Part shown: positions 22,208 through 31,901 of the stretch, piece after piece | Layout: each line of letters opens with the position of its first letter | How positions within the stretch are numbered: position 1 is the first letter of the stretch | Source of the DNA: Lactiplantibacillus paraplantarum | GTDB lineage: Bacteria > Bacillota > Bacilli > Lactobacillales > Lactobacillaceae | NCBI RefSeq assembly: GCF_003641145.1 | Contig: NZ_CP032744.1 | Coordinates: 2,914,001 to 2,978,000 of the forward strand | DNA length: 64,000 nt | Direction of reading: 5' to 3' | Notes under the pieces: generated by a model | Told to the model about the DNA's origin: nothing | Database searches by the model: none | The model's input: only the letters and a program-made list of their open reading frames with translations | Made by a program: the position numbers and the translations under genes

Positions 22208-22817
22208 GAGGAAAGGAATTAATCCTCGATTAGCAAAGCTTCTCAAATGAGTTTGGCTGTCGCTGTAATGTTAGACAGCTAGTCCTACAGTTTGGGTCGT
22301 TATCGAAACCGTTTTAAGCGCCGTAAAGCGTTATCGGTCTAACGAGTGTCGTGAGATTGCGTTGGATGACTGAACGTTGACCCTTGGATAAACGATAACT
22401 ATCATGAATTAATTGGCATTAGAATGATGTACAGATTTTAACTAAGTTTTAGTTGGAAACAGGTGTCTCCGATGACCAGTTGTTAGTTCCAAATTACCAG
22501 TTCCATTTGTAGACTCAGGTATTACAAAGTTTAAACGGAGGTGTATGTCTGTTACGAAGACATTCCTAAGTTTTAAACGCGAGTTTGACTTTCGTTAAAA
22601 CCCGTCTAACGAGTCGCAATCAAGTAACAACCTTACTTTAGATCGACTATAGCAGATAGTTACAATAAATACGGGTTAGTCCGTTAGAAGTTGGACACGC
22701 GTAAAATTGAATAGCATGAAGGTGTATCATATTAACACTGAACAATTTTTCATTGCTAATCAGGATTATTCCTCATAAGTAGAACTCAAGTAGAGAAGCC
22801 TTGGGTTCTATTTTTTT
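22208..22817 (+). ncRNA. Large structured noncoding RNA, about 610 nt
   Basis: The two ends pair in three consecutive blocks: GAGGAA (22208-22213) with TTCCTC (22769-22774), AATCCT (22221-22226) with AGGATT (22762-22767), and GATTAGCAA (22228-22236) with TTGCTAATC (22753-22761). That is 21 bp enclosing roughly 520 nt. An intrinsic terminator follows at once (AGAACTCAAG with CTTGGGTTCT, then seven T). Internal hairpins include ATGTCT-AGACAT near 22545-22565. The motif GTCTAACGAG occurs twice inside (22336 and 22601). There is no reading frame over 60 codons and no match to tmRNA, RNase P or 6S landmarks. Size, architecture and host fit the large ornate RNAs of lactobacilli such as ROOL or GOLLD, but I cannot confirm that identity. 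Confidence 0.75.
22781..22817 (+). terminator. Terminator of the large ncRNA
   Basis: A 10-bp stem (one G-T pair) with a 9-base loop and a T7 tail. Confidence 0.9.
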
Positions 22818-22977
22818 GTTTTCAAAATTAATAGTCACCCTACCCCGCCATCATACTTAAATGCCTGGTTGTTATTCGATACCGACAAAATTGGACTGAG
22901 ACGTATACACGCTGACAATTGTGACACACTACCTACTTTACCATTTTTTCTAAATCTAACGACTAATACTGGACTGC

Positions 22978-23075
22978 TCACGAGAGCGGCACAAGCAACC
23001 TTTTGGCGCCCGTTTCAACAATTGCGACCAGTTTGTTGAGAAAAGACTAGTTTTGGTCCAAACTCTATGTCTTAA
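22978..23075 (+). repeat. Partial copy of the short dispersed repeat
   Basis: Contains CAAGCAACCTTTTGGCGC, CCGTTTCAACAATTG and a degraded GAGAAAAGACTAGTTTTGGTCC. The first block is identical to the one at 58934. The rest of 22818-23155 contains only the promoter region of the reductase gene. Confidence 0.7.
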
Positions 23076-23155
23076 AATTCGTAACCGTTTACACGAACTA
23101 GCAAAAAACGTATACTGAATTTAAATCAGATTCAAAATTGAGGAGGCTTCTAATC

Positions 23156-24076
23156 TTGGAAAAGATTAATTTAGGTTACAGTAACATTCAAGCATCTTCC
23201 GTAGCACTCGGTATCATGCGTATGGATGCTCTTGATGTTGCGCAGGCTACTAAGGTTCTTGATACCGCGGTTAATTTAGGTATTAATTACATCGATTCAG
23301 CTGATATTTATGGCGGTGGTCAATCATCGACCATCTTCGGTCAAGCACTCAAACAAGCTCATGTGACCCGGGATCAGCTTTATATACAGTCTAAGGGTGG
23401 TATCGTCCCCGGCAAACGTTACGACTTCTCTAAACAACACTTGCTAGAAGCCGTCGATGGCGAGCTTCAACGTTTAGGTGTCGATTATCTCGATACTTTC
23501 CTACTCCATCGCCCAGACACCTTGATGGAACCCGAAGAAATCGCAACTGCCTTTGATGAATTACAAACTAGTGGCAAAGTTCGTCACTTTGGGGTATCTA
23601 ACTTTAACCCGATGCAAGTAGCAATGCTCCAGGCAGCCTTAAACCAACGACTCATTATTAATCAACTACAGTTTGGTATCATGCATACTGGTGCCATTGA
23701 CTTTGGCCTGCATACCAACATGCACGATGAACGTAGTATTAACCATGATGGCGAAATCATTGAATACTCGCGGCTTCATAAGATGACGATTCAGGCTTGG
23801 TCACCTTATCAATATGGCAACTTTGCAGGTATTTTCTTAGATAATCCAAAGTTCCCAGAACTTAATGCCGCAATGCAAGCCCTCGCTGACGAAAAGCAGG
23901 TTACCAAATCAGCTATCGCCACTGCATGGATTCTCCGCCACCCAGCAAACTTCCAAGTTATTCTCGGTACCATGAATCCAGATCACTTGGCTCAAAATGC
24001 CGCCGGCGCAGATATCAAGCTTACTCGACAAGAATGGTATGATATTTACTTCGCAGCGGGGAATGATTTACCTTAA
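23156..24076 (+). CDS. Aldo/keto reductase (YdhF-like)
   Basis: NADPH-dependent oxidoreductase of the AKR superfamily, 306 residues. The catalytic tetrad is visible as Asp and Tyr in DSADIYGGG, Lys in SKGGIVPG and His in FLLHRPD; the WSPYQYG and LGTMNP stretches contact the cofactor. The start is a TTG (GAA AAG following) with AGGAGG nine bases upstream. The longer frame would begin before that ribosome site. Single gene with its own terminator. Substrate cannot be inferred. Confidence 0.9.
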   Translation: MEKINLGYSNIQASSVALGIMRMDALDVAQATKVLDTAVNLGINYIDSADIYGGGQSSTIFGQALKQAHVTRDQLYIQSKGGIVPGKRYDFSKQHLLEAVDGELQRLGVDYLDTFLLHRPDTLMEPEEIATAFDELQTSGKVRHFGVSNFNPMQVAMLQAALNQRLIINQLQFGIMHTGAIDFGLHTNMHDERSINHDGEIIEYSRLHKMTIQAWSPYQYGNFAGIFLDNPKFPELNAAMQALADEKQVTKSAIATAWILRHPANFQVILGTMNPDHLAQNAAGADIKLTRQEWYDIYFAAGNDLP

Positions 24077-24120
24077 TCACAATCGGCCTATCAGCCTTAA
24101 ATACTAGTTCCACTAGCTCA

Positions 24121-24164
24121 AGCGACTGCCTGAGAATCGAATGGATTCTCAGGCAGTCGCTTTT
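24121..24164 (+). terminator. Terminator of the reductase gene
   Basis: AGCGACTGCCTGAGAATC pairs perfectly with GATTCTCAGGCAGTCGCT around GAATG, then TTTT. Confidence 0.9.
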
Positions 24165-24257
24165 AATCTTATGAATTTCAGGATTACCGTTAAAACCCAT
24201 GTGTGCTAGCTACCGGTAGCGTTATACTAAACCTATTAAGACTCAGGAGGCGATCAA

Positions 24258-24773
24258 TTGACATCCGCGTGTACTATTTGTGACCGCATTAAGCTGATTC
24301 AAGCGCATCAGAATCCCTATTTCGTTCGCGAGCTCACGACCGGCTACGTCGTACTTGCTGATAGCCAGTACTTTGAGGGCTACACACTATTTTTAGCCAA
24401 ATATCACGTCACCGAATTGCATTATTTACCGCGGCGTGAAGAATTACTTTACCTTGAAGAGATGAGTATTGTCCAAGAAGCCTGCGCACAGGCCTTTCAT
24501 GCTGATAAAATGAACGTTGAATTACTCGGTAATGGCGATGCTCACGTTCACTGGCACTTGTTTCCTCGCCATAACAACGACACACCCAAACCTGGGCCAG
24601 TCTGGTGGACTCCATTAGAAACGATGTATGGTGACGACGTTAGTCGCGATGCTCCTCGTCTAAGCCGTCTAAAGTACGCGCTCAACACAGCAATTGATGT
24701 CTCGCTTAATGCTCGGCAAGCTGAATTACAAGCCTTACAGGGGCTAACAGGGCTAGTTAATCACGAAAATTGA
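24258..24773 (+). CDS. HIT family nucleotide hydrolase/transferase
   Basis: A 171-residue histidine-triad protein; the active-site motif is HVHWHLFPRH near residues 95-104. The N terminus CTICDRIKLIQ has a CxxC pair that may bind zinc. The start is a TTG with AGGAGG seven bases upstream; no better ATG exists before the conserved region. The length exceeds the minimal 115-140 residue Hint fold, with a C-terminal helical tail. Specific substrate unknown. Confidence 0.88.
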   Translation: MTSACTICDRIKLIQAHQNPYFVRELTTGYVVLADSQYFEGYTLFLAKYHVTELHYLPRREELLYLEEMSIVQEACAQAFHADKMNVELLGNGDAHVHWHLFPRHNNDTPKPGPVWWTPLETMYGDDVSRDAPRLSRLKYALNTAIDVSLNARQAELQALQGLTGLVNHEN

Positions 24774-24787
24774 CGTTGACTAGATCA

Positions 24788-24832
24788 AATCAGGGCGCAA
24801 ACACATATTGATAATTGTGCTTACGCCCTGAT
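24788..24832 (+). terminator. Terminator of the HIT gene
   Basis: AATCAGGGCG and CGCCCTGATT form the outer stem, with further pairing inside. It also lies ahead of the converging small gene. Confidence 0.8.
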
Positions 24833-24890
24833 TATGTCTGAAAATTGTTTTTTTCATACTAATCAAGCGACTCGAATGAATAAAGTTCGT

Positions 24891-25136
24891 TTATTTATTG
24901 GGCCGACTATCATAAGCCCGTTTGGATTTATACCCCGCCTGAAAGACTGTTTTCATGACTTCAATATGCCGCTGCTTAGTTGCGGGTGCCTTAGCTCCAA
25001 AAATAAAACGAGCCCATTCACGCTGATAACCCGGTGTTAAGTCAGCAAAAAACGCACTTAGATCGGCATCCGTCGCTAACAACGCGGCTACTGCTGGAAT
25101 ATCTTTTTCAAATGAACTGAGGGGTGCTGTACTCAT
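24891..25136 (-). CDS. Short YdeI/OmdA-family protein
   Basis: An 81-residue helical protein whose second half matches the C-terminal signature of the YdeI/OmpD-associated (bacteriocin-protection-like) family: FADLTPGYQREWARFIFGAK followed by a TKQRHIEVM helix. Usual members are longer (about 190 residues), so this is a minimal version, not obviously truncated because it starts with a good AGGTTC/ATG context. Function in lactobacilli unknown. Confidence 0.65.
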   Translation of the reverse strand: MSTAPLSSFEKDIPAVAALLATDADLSAFFADLTPGYQREWARFIFGAKAPATKQRHIEVMKTVFQAGYKSKRAYDSRPNK

Positions 25137-25318
25137 AACTGAACCTCCGATTGATTTTAATTAAGTTTACCGTAAGAAAGGGAAAATCCCTAATTTTCAA
25201 GTTTTTATATTTCGAATTTTTATGAAATTGCGCTATCATTATAGTATAAGTATTATTATTTGACTAATAAAATCAAATGCGATCAACCATACTGCTATTC
25301 ACCAAGGGGAGCCCTGCT

Positions 25319-25747
25319 ATGCCAAAATTTGATATTACTCTCATCAGCGCCGAACGCGCTAAAGCAATGCTGACTGAGTATAAAGAACAACGGAAAAATT
25401 CCGTGCCACATCTGGCCCATCCCGGCCGCTACATCTTGCCAGATTACAAATTAACCCGTCGCCGGGCCGCATTCAAAATTGTTAAGCATACCTTTTTAAC
25501 ACCTCATTACAAGTCTTACGTTGCCATGGACTCTGACAATGGTCACACCCTCTGGTTTCATAATTTCGGCTCACTAACCGAGGCACTATTCTGGTTAGAG
25601 ACTGGCCTTAAAATTAGTGATACAGACTCACATTCCAATTACAAGGAATGGATGGTTAAACATACTGATGAGATTGAAACGTTTAAAGACTTGCTTCGCG
25701 AACAAAAGCATAAGCAAGGGGCCAAGGCTAAGAAAAAAGCTAAGTAG
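25319..25747 (+). CDS. Unknown 142-residue basic protein
   Basis: Not recognised. Soluble, with a central aromatic-rich part (YKSYVAMDSDNGHTLWFHNFG) and a strongly basic Lys/Ala tail (KQGAKAKKKAK) suggestive of nucleic-acid or membrane-surface contact. The start is the ATG at 25319, with AAGGGGAG seven bases ahead; the frame opens 14 codons earlier without a ribosome site. Single gene, ended by the hairpin of a dispersed repeat. Confidence 0.7.
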   Translation: MPKFDITLISAERAKAMLTEYKEQRKNSVPHLAHPGRYILPDYKLTRRRAAFKIVKHTFLTPHYKSYVAMDSDNGHTLWFHNFGSLTEALFWLETGLKISDTDSHSNYKEWMVKHTDEIETFKDLLREQKHKQGAKAKKKAK

Positions 25748-25779
25748 CTCATTTTGACACCCAGATTCAGATAAGTGAG

Positions 25780-25922
25780 TCTGGGACCAAATTAATTGTG
25801 TTCAGTTTCCTAAGAAAAGACTTCTTAAGAAACTGAACACAATTTTTCTATATAGTATTGTCGAAATGTGCGCCAAAAGGTTGCTTGTGAGCAGACTACT
25901 TCTAGCGCATTCTTACTTTTAC
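25780..25922 (-). repeat. Dispersed repeat, inverted copy, with terminator-like hairpin
   Basis: Carries TTGTGTTCAGTTTC (25797) pairing with GAAACTGAACACAA then TTTTT (to 25850), and further on GCGCCAAAAGGTTGCTTGT. It is the reverse complement of the copy at 58934. It probably acts as terminator for the gene ending at 25747. Confidence 0.75.
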
Positions 25923-25955
25923 TTACAAGCAAATATGCCATTGCTGACCACCAAC

Positions 25956-26597
25956 CTAAAAGTGACTATCCAAAAACGACTGCAGCTTGCGTGCAATCAC
26001 GCGATGACCAGCATTGTTCGGATGCAAAGTGTCCACCGAATAAATAGCTGCCTGGGCAGGGATGGCAAATGTCATTCCCGCATCATGATACAGGCTTAAA
26101 TGTGGGACGCCATAGTCCGCAGTCATCTGAGCAATCGCTGCTTCATAATCTGCCTGGCGATACCCGAGACCGTTAGTCACCGCACTAAAACTGCCGCCAA
26201 AATCAGAACCAATATGAATCGCCGAAATAAATAACTTCGGCACGGTCGGCCAATTCGTCTGTAATCCCGTCAGTAACACCGCCAATGCGCCATAAAATGT
26301 CGTCATATCATGATCGCCGTATTGCCCTAACGGCTGATCCCGACCGTAGTCATTGACACCCCCATAGACAGCAATAAAATCAGCATCCTTAGGAATAGCC
26401 TGATAGCGAGCTGACATCGAATCATAGCGACTTCCAATCGTTGAACCAGAGATTCCCAAATTGTCGCTCCGCTCGACGTCCCAATCAGCCGCCAAAATAT
26501 CATGATAATGCACCGTCGCCAATCCATTATTCGCCGTAATCGAATCTCCTAACCACGCCGGCCGCTTAAAACTAACATGCCCATTGTTAAGTTCCAT
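25956..26597 (-). CDS. SGNH/GDSL hydrolase
   Basis: A 213-residue esterase/lipase-type protein. Block I is WLGDSIT near residue 18 (nucleophile Ser), block II GISGST with the oxyanion Gly, block III GVNDYG with Asn, block V DTLHPNNAGH near the end with catalytic Asp and His. No signal peptide, so it is intracellular. The start at 26597 has GGGAGG seven bases upstream; an in-frame TTG two codons earlier is too close to it. Substrate unknown. Confidence 0.9.
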   Translation of the reverse strand: MELNNGHVSFKRPAWLGDSITANNGLATVHYHDILAADWDVERSDNLGISGSTIGSRYDSMSARYQAIPKDADFIAVYGGVNDYGRDQPLGQYGDHDMTTFYGALAVLLTGLQTNWPTVPKLFISAIHIGSDFGGSFSAVTNGLGYRQADYEAAIAQMTADYGVPHLSLYHDAGMTFAIPAQAAIYSVDTLHPNNAGHRVIARKLQSFLDSHF

Positions 26598-26646
26598 AGC
26601 CAATCCTCCCTTTACTACATCACTATTATTCTAATCCATCTTACCT

Positions 26647-27533
26647 AAATTATGGTAGAAAGATGCCTTTTAGGGTTGGTTTTCTGTTCGTCAGCCGGTG
26701 AGCGTCCTATTCCGACCTCCGGGGCTGGGTGACAATTGCTGGAACGCAGCCGACATCGATTTGAGCTAACGCATAACCCGCGTCATCTCAAATACGAGTC
26801 TTATTCTAAGCCGGAAGGAAATCACTTCCGACTAAGAATAATTTGGCTACTGAGCATTGTCACCCAGCCCCTCCAGTCTCAAGCCACGGGTTGAAGCCGA
26901 GCATTGTCTAGCCAACGGATTAATGCGGTTTGGGCATTTGTCCGTTGGCTATTTTGATACCGGAACTTTAAACGAGACGTTAGGGTTACCCTAACCACTT
27001 TGTTGAGGTGTTCTATTATTACTATAGTAATTCCGAAATAGCGAGCTATCCCAATATCTTTTCGACCTAACAGTTGATTAACAAAATTACTGTTTATGAA
27101 GAACAATGACAAATTCATCAAAAGTTGGGTACATCTTCGTCCGCCATTCGAATACTGTCCCGACTGGAAGGCGTTTCGGCCAATGCTCAGCATTGCAAGA
27201 GTGTGAGGTTCAGACGGGTTGAGACTGAGGATTAGCCTAGCTAGGGCGGTTAAGCGGTGAATTTCCGCTTGGCGTCATAGCGTAGCTAACCGGAAGTCTC
27301 AGTCTGACCCGAACACGTTTCACCAATATGGCATTAAGCCGTGGAAGACCAGTATTTAAGACGTGGGTTGCGGCTTAAATCTGTGTCCACCGCGTTCCAG
27401 CAATTGGCAGAAATGCCTGGAGGTCGGCGTAGGACGAACGAACTAAGCAGTTTTACGCTAACCCGAACTGTTTCCAGCGGGCCTAAGCTGGTGGCTGTTG
27501 ACTTTAAATAAAGGCATCTTTTTACCATTATTT
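26647..27533 (-). mobile_element. Noncoding TIR-bounded element, copy 2 (inverted)
   Basis: About 887 bp, opposite in orientation to copies 1 and 3. The termini AATTATGGTAGAAAGATGCC and the complement of AATAATGGTAAAAAGATGCC match at 19 of 21 positions. The inner sequence differs from the tips of copies 1 and 3, so the two ends co-vary. All modules are present, including one missing from copy 1 (27195-27335; compare 35575-35700 in copy 3). Small frames inside are not conserved between copies. Almost all of 26598-27550 is this element. Confidence 0.7.
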
Positions 27534-27550
27534 CAAACAGGTGGGCCAAT

Positions 27551-27590
27551 CTTAAAAGGCTCGTATTATGGAAATCCATAATACGAGCCT
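27551..27590 (-). terminator. Terminator of the BCCT gene
   Basis: A 16-bp perfect stem (AGGCTCGTATTATGGA with its complement) with a 2-base loop, then TTTT on the minus strand. Confidence 0.85.
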
Positions 27591-27625
27591 AGTTTAATTG
27601 ATATATTTAGTTCAACTGAGTAGCA

Positions 27626-29293
27626 CTAATCGGCTTCCGTCTCACGTTTCCGAGCAGCTCGCCGTTCACGTGCGTAGTCAGTCTTAGTTGTGATTTCAAC
27701 GTCACGCGCTAACCGTTTCCGACGCGCTAATTCAGCAGCTTTGGCATTGGCTTTCGCAGCTTCCTTGACTGGATTGGTCGTTAAGTCGTGATGGATCGAG
27801 TACAGTAAGACGAGCGCGACAATCGTTAATGGGAAGCCAGACATCGCACAGATGGACTGAATCGATTCAAAGCCACCGACCGTGACAAGCCCCAATGAGA
27901 AGACTAGGAAGATAACGACCCAGCTCATCCGATTGAAACGACTTGGTTGTTCCCCCGCGGCCAACTTTTTACTAGTAAATGACGAGGTGATAAAGGCAAA
28001 CGATGAAACCGTCGTTGCCAAGAAAATAAAGCATGATAGACAGTACAAAGCTAACATAATCATCTTCAACGGTAAGGTCGACAATACCGCTGCAATCACG
28101 GCGGCTTGCCCTTGCGTATTCAAGATATGAACTAAGTTAACGATGCCCATCCGTTGTAAGTACAAGGCATAACCACCCAAGATGGCGTAGAAACTGACAC
28201 AGCCTAATGAGCCCCATAGCAACATGCCACCGAGCACTTGGCGAATTGTCCGGCCCCGTGAGATTCGAGCAATAAATAAGCCCATGACCGGCATGAAGGA
28301 TAACCACCAGCCCCAGTAGAAAATCGTCTGGCGTTGCATGGCCGTAGCGTACCCATTTGGTGCCGTATTAGTACTTAAAGTAATGAATTTATTAACAAAC
28401 AAGCCAATACTATTAGTTTCTGAGTTTAAAATATATAAGGTTGGACCAACGATCAAGACAACAATTAAGAAGCCAATCGCTAACCAGACATGCGCGGCAC
28501 TTAACCGGCCAATCCCCTTCTTTAAACCATTGAAAACGGCCATAGCGAAGATCACAAACAGTAAAGCAAAGAGACCCAATTTCAGTGTCATCGTATCAGC
28601 AATCCCGGTTACGGCACTTAAAACTTTTGAAATAACGGGAATTTCCATCCCAACTGAAGTCCCGACACCACCCATAATCCCAATAATAACGAGAAAATCA
28701 ATCGTGTTACGGGCAATCTGCTTACCCTTACCCGGGCCTTGTAGTACTGAAATCGCGGCACTGAGCCGCTGAACCTTGACGTGTTTAACATACATCGCAT
28801 AGGCAATTGCAATCGTGGCTGGCGCAAACATCATCCACGCCATTGGTCCCCAGTTAAATTGTCCTAGCATGTGCGCATAATTATATGCAGAAGTTGAAAA
28901 CGGCTTGACGCCGAATGAAGGGCTTTGCAGGTACCGTAATGGATCAACCATGCTCAACATTAAAATGCTGGCATCGATCCCAGTCGCATATACCATGCTA
29001 CCCCAGTGATACGTTGAAAATTCCGGTTTGTCATCGGGATCACCAAGTTTGGTCTTCCCTAACTTACTAAACCCTAAGTAAATGAAAAAGATAAAGGTGA
29101 TCACATATACCGACATGTAGAGCCAGCTCATGTTATTTGTGAGCCAGTCCAAGATGCCACTTAAACTTGTCTCTAGCGAATGCCCTCCCATTAATAAAAC
29201 AACGGAGGCCGCCGCAAAGAGGCCAATTGTTGGTAAATAGACCCACCAATCAATATTCTTACTTTTTAAAATAATAAACCTGCTACTGAGCAT
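27626..29293 (-). CDS. BCCT family osmolyte transporter (betaine/carnitine/choline)
   Basis: Sodium- or proton-coupled uptake carrier for quaternary ammonium osmolytes, 555 residues, about 12 membrane segments. The family pattern is seen in FNWGPMAWMMFAPATIA and in WWLSFMPVMGLFIARISRGR followed by TIRQVLGGML. The final 60 residues are a charged cytoplasmic tail rich in Lys, Arg and Ala, where osmosensing is placed in relatives. The ATG at 29293 has only a modest ribosome site (AGAGAG). An unusually long, gene-free leader of up to 550 bases precedes it. Exact substrate not inferable. Confidence 0.88.
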   Translation of the reverse strand: MLSSRFIILKSKNIDWWVYLPTIGLFAAASVVLLMGGHSLETSLSGILDWLTNNMSWLYMSVYVITFIFFIYLGFSKLGKTKLGDPDDKPEFSTYHWGSMVYATGIDASILMLSMVDPLRYLQSPSFGVKPFSTSAYNYAHMLGQFNWGPMAWMMFAPATIAIAYAMYVKHVKVQRLSAAISVLQGPGKGKQIARNTIDFLVIIGIMGGVGTSVGMEIPVISKVLSAVTGIADTMTLKLGLFALLFVIFAMAVFNGLKKGIGRLSAAHVWLAIGFLIVVLIVGPTLYILNSETNSIGLFVNKFITLSTNTAPNGYATAMQRQTIFYWGWWLSFMPVMGLFIARISRGRTIRQVLGGMLLWGSLGCVSFYAILGGYALYLQRMGIVNLVHILNTQGQAAVIAAVLSTLPLKMIMLALYCLSCFIFLATTVSSFAFITSSFTSKKLAAGEQPSRFNRMSWVVIFLVFSLGLVTVGGFESIQSICAMSGFPLTIVALVLLYSIHHDLTTNPVKEAAKANAKAAELARRKRLARDVEITTKTDYARERRAARKRETEAD

Positions 29294-30059
29294 ATACTCT
29301 CTATATTTAGATCAAATTCGTGGTTCTTCCTACCATGAAGGTAGTCCCCACGCGTAAATTTCCGACTAGCAATCGGTACACCCCTCCGAGTTAATTCTCG
29401 AAGCACTCAGCACCCTGACTGAATCAGGTTTAGCCGGCATTGTCATCCGCATTCTGTTTGTGCTAACTCAAAATCAGTAGCAGAATTTCCTTCTTTCCGT
29501 TGGTTGAATCCGGATAACGCCATACTGACAAATGATTTTTAATTGCTTAATCGACGTTGGTGTTCATCTTGTTTAGCTAGTGTTTCTATTACCATCGTGC
29601 CTTCAGCACACGACCGTCGTCACACCACGTAACGATTAATGGTTACACTGCTCTTGCTAATAGATAACCCCCTTGGATCACCAGATAAGCTCACCACACA
29701 ATTGTTAGATTAATTGTTTGATGCACCAAAAAAGCGCTTAGTACCGGGTAACAAGTTACCACCTGCACAGCGCGCGTTGGCTTATACAAATGCTGATTTC
29801 AGTATTTTCTGATATCTAATGTCCATCTATAAGTATACTAGTATTAAATCAGAAGTAAAATCAACCGTTTTAGGACGCCTAGCCCTTGCTTATCAAGGGT
29901 CATACCGATTTTTACGGTCTAATTTTTCTGAAACTATTCAAAAGTTTTCGTAATAATTAGTTTTTAGTTTAGAATCATTCTTATCTGTTTCAATTAAATC
30001 GATTTCATGTTATTCTTGTAACAAGTAAAAAACGCCATCATCCAAAAGGAGGGAACTGC
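29294..30059. other. Gene-free interval: long BCCT leader and ATPase upstream region
   Basis: No reading frame of interest. On the minus strand a possible promoter lies near 29835-29862 (TTTACT, 16 bases, TATACT), which would give a 540-base 5' leader for the BCCT gene. Several short hairpins are present (for example GACTACCTTCATGGTAG near 29330 on the minus strand), but I match no known riboswitch class. Confidence 0.4.
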
Positions 30060-31898
30060 ATGCGACACTACTATAAATTGATATTAACAGTCAGCGTCGG
30101 TATCATTGCGGTTGTTTTACAGTTTGGGCTCCACTATCAATTAGCAGCGCAAATCATCATTACATTAATGGGGTCATTAATGGCACTGTCAATGTTAGTT
30201 GAGATGATCAAAACCCTGCGTTCAGGCAAATATGGAGTTGATCTATTAGCGATTACGGCCATTGTTGCAACGTTAGCCGTTGGTGAATATTGGGCTAGCC
30301 TAGTCGTTCTAATTATGCTTACTGGGGGGGACTCATTAGAAGACTATGCGGCCAAACGGGCTAATACAGAATTGAAAGCCTTGCTCGATAATTCACCACG
30401 CGTTGCGCACCGCTTAGTTGCCGGCCAATTAACCGACATTGCCGTTGAGGATGCTCAAATCGGCGACCAACTAGTCGTCAAGCCTGGTGAGCTAGTCCCA
30501 GTAGACGGACACCTCATTCAAGGAACGGCACTCTTTGATGAATCATCATTGACGGGTGAATCTAAGCCAGTCGATAAACACGTCGGTGATGACATTATGT
30601 CCGGGGCGGTCAACGGCGACAGTGCCGTCACGATGGTTGTCGATAAATTAGCCATTGACAGTCAATACCAACAATTAGTTAAATTGGTCAAAGAATCCGA
30701 ATCACGGCCAGCAAAATTCGTACGACTAGCTGATCGGTATGCTGTCCCATTCACTTTAGTCGCATACATCATCGCTGGAGTGGCTTGGGCATTTAGTGGT
30801 GATCCCCACCGCTTTGCTGAAGTCTTGGTCGTGGCTTCACCCTGTCCATTGATCCTTGCCGCACCGGTTGCGCTCGTCTCAGGAATGAGTCGGACGAGTC
30901 GTAATGGGATCGTCGTCAAAACTGGTGATATGCTAGAAAAATTATCCACGGCCAAGTCTGCCGCATTTGATAAAACCGGCACAATTACCAGTGGTCAATT
31001 AACAGTTAATCAAATCGTGCCTCAGCCTGGTTTTACTGCCGAACAAATCCTACACCTCGCAGCTAGCGCTGAACAAAACTCAAGTCATATTCTGGCTCGC
31101 TCACTTGTCAAGTATGCGCATGCCATTAGTCTTAGCCCGGCAACACAATTAGAAGAAGTCACGGGCAACGGGGTCACGGCAACGATCGACCAGCAACAAG
31201 TCAAAGTAGGCAAACTTAAATTCGTTGCCCCCGCCACGACTGATAAACCACTTGCTACCACCACTATCTATGTTGGCATTGATGATCAATACGCGGGCTA
31301 TATCACATTTATCGATAACGTTCGCCCCGAAGCAGCTGCCACTCTACAAGCACTTCACACTGAAGGCGTTCAAAACGTCATGATGCTCACTGGTGACCAA
31401 CAGGCTATTGCTGATCATATTGCAGAAAGCGTCGGGATCGATACCGTTGCCGCCGACCTGTTACCAGCAGACAAGATTGCGCATTTAAAAGCCGTGCTAG
31501 CGAGCGAACGTCCCGTTATCATGGTTGGTGATGGCGTTAACGATGCTCCGTCCCTAGCCGTAGCCGACGTTGGGATCGCTATGGGGGCCCATGGTTCAAC
31601 TGCTGCTAGTGAATCAGCCGATGTCGTCATTTTAAAAGATGATCTCAGTCGCGTCGTCACGGCAGTTCGTATTGCTAAGGACACCATGCAAGTGGCCAAA
31701 CAAGCCGTTTGGATTGGTATTGCCATCTGTACAATTCTAATGCTCATTGCTAGTACCGGCATCATCCCAGCACTCTTTGGGGCTATGCTTCAAGAAGTAG
31801 TTGATACGGTCTCGATTCTTTGGGCGCTACGTGCATTACGGGATCGGCCACAACCAGTCATCACACCAACTAAGCCCATGACAAAGGATGTGAATTAG
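30060..31898 (+). CDS. P1B-type heavy-metal ATPase with SPC motif
   Basis: Metal-exporting ATPase, 612 residues. The membrane metal site is Ser-Pro-Cys (residues 260-262 in VVASPCPLIL), the phosphorylated Asp304 lies in DKTGTIT, actuator TGES in LTGESKPV, and hinge GDGVNDAPSLA. It lacks an N-terminal metal-binding domain. SPC is typical of P1B-4 (Co/Fe/Zn-type) pumps, not the CPC of copper or cadmium pumps. The usual Ser-His-Pro of the N domain reads SSHILA, replacing the Pro. A small membrane protein gene follows within three bases. ATG with AAGGAGGG upstream. Confidence 0.9.
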   Translation: MRHYYKLILTVSVGIIAVVLQFGLHYQLAAQIIITLMGSLMALSMLVEMIKTLRSGKYGVDLLAITAIVATLAVGEYWASLVVLIMLTGGDSLEDYAAKRANTELKALLDNSPRVAHRLVAGQLTDIAVEDAQIGDQLVVKPGELVPVDGHLIQGTALFDESSLTGESKPVDKHVGDDIMSGAVNGDSAVTMVVDKLAIDSQYQQLVKLVKESESRPAKFVRLADRYAVPFTLVAYIIAGVAWAFSGDPHRFAEVLVVASPCPLILAAPVALVSGMSRTSRNGIVVKTGDMLEKLSTAKSAAFDKTGTITSGQLTVNQIVPQPGFTAEQILHLAASAEQNSSHILARSLVKYAHAISLSPATQLEEVTGNGVTATIDQQQVKVGKLKFVAPATTDKPLATTTIYVGIDDQYAGYITFIDNVRPEAAATLQALHTEGVQNVMMLTGDQQAIADHIAESVGIDTVAADLLPADKIAHLKAVLASERPVIMVGDGVNDAPSLAVADVGIAMGAHGSTAASESADVVILKDDLSRVVTAVRIAKDTMQVAKQAVWIGIAICTILMLIASTGIIPALFGAMLQEVVDTVSILWALRALRDRPQPVITPTKPMTKDVN

Positions 31899-31901
31899 AC
31901 T

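Noticed and set aside
22208..22817. tmRNA, RNase P or 6S RNA for the large ncRNA
   Set aside because: It lacks the tRNA-like ends and tag frame of tmRNA and the conserved P4 sequence of RNase P, and is far too long for 6S.
26879..27579. Two frames of 104 and 81 codons on the minus strand
   Set aside because: Inside element copy 2 or its junction; not conserved in copies 1 and 3.
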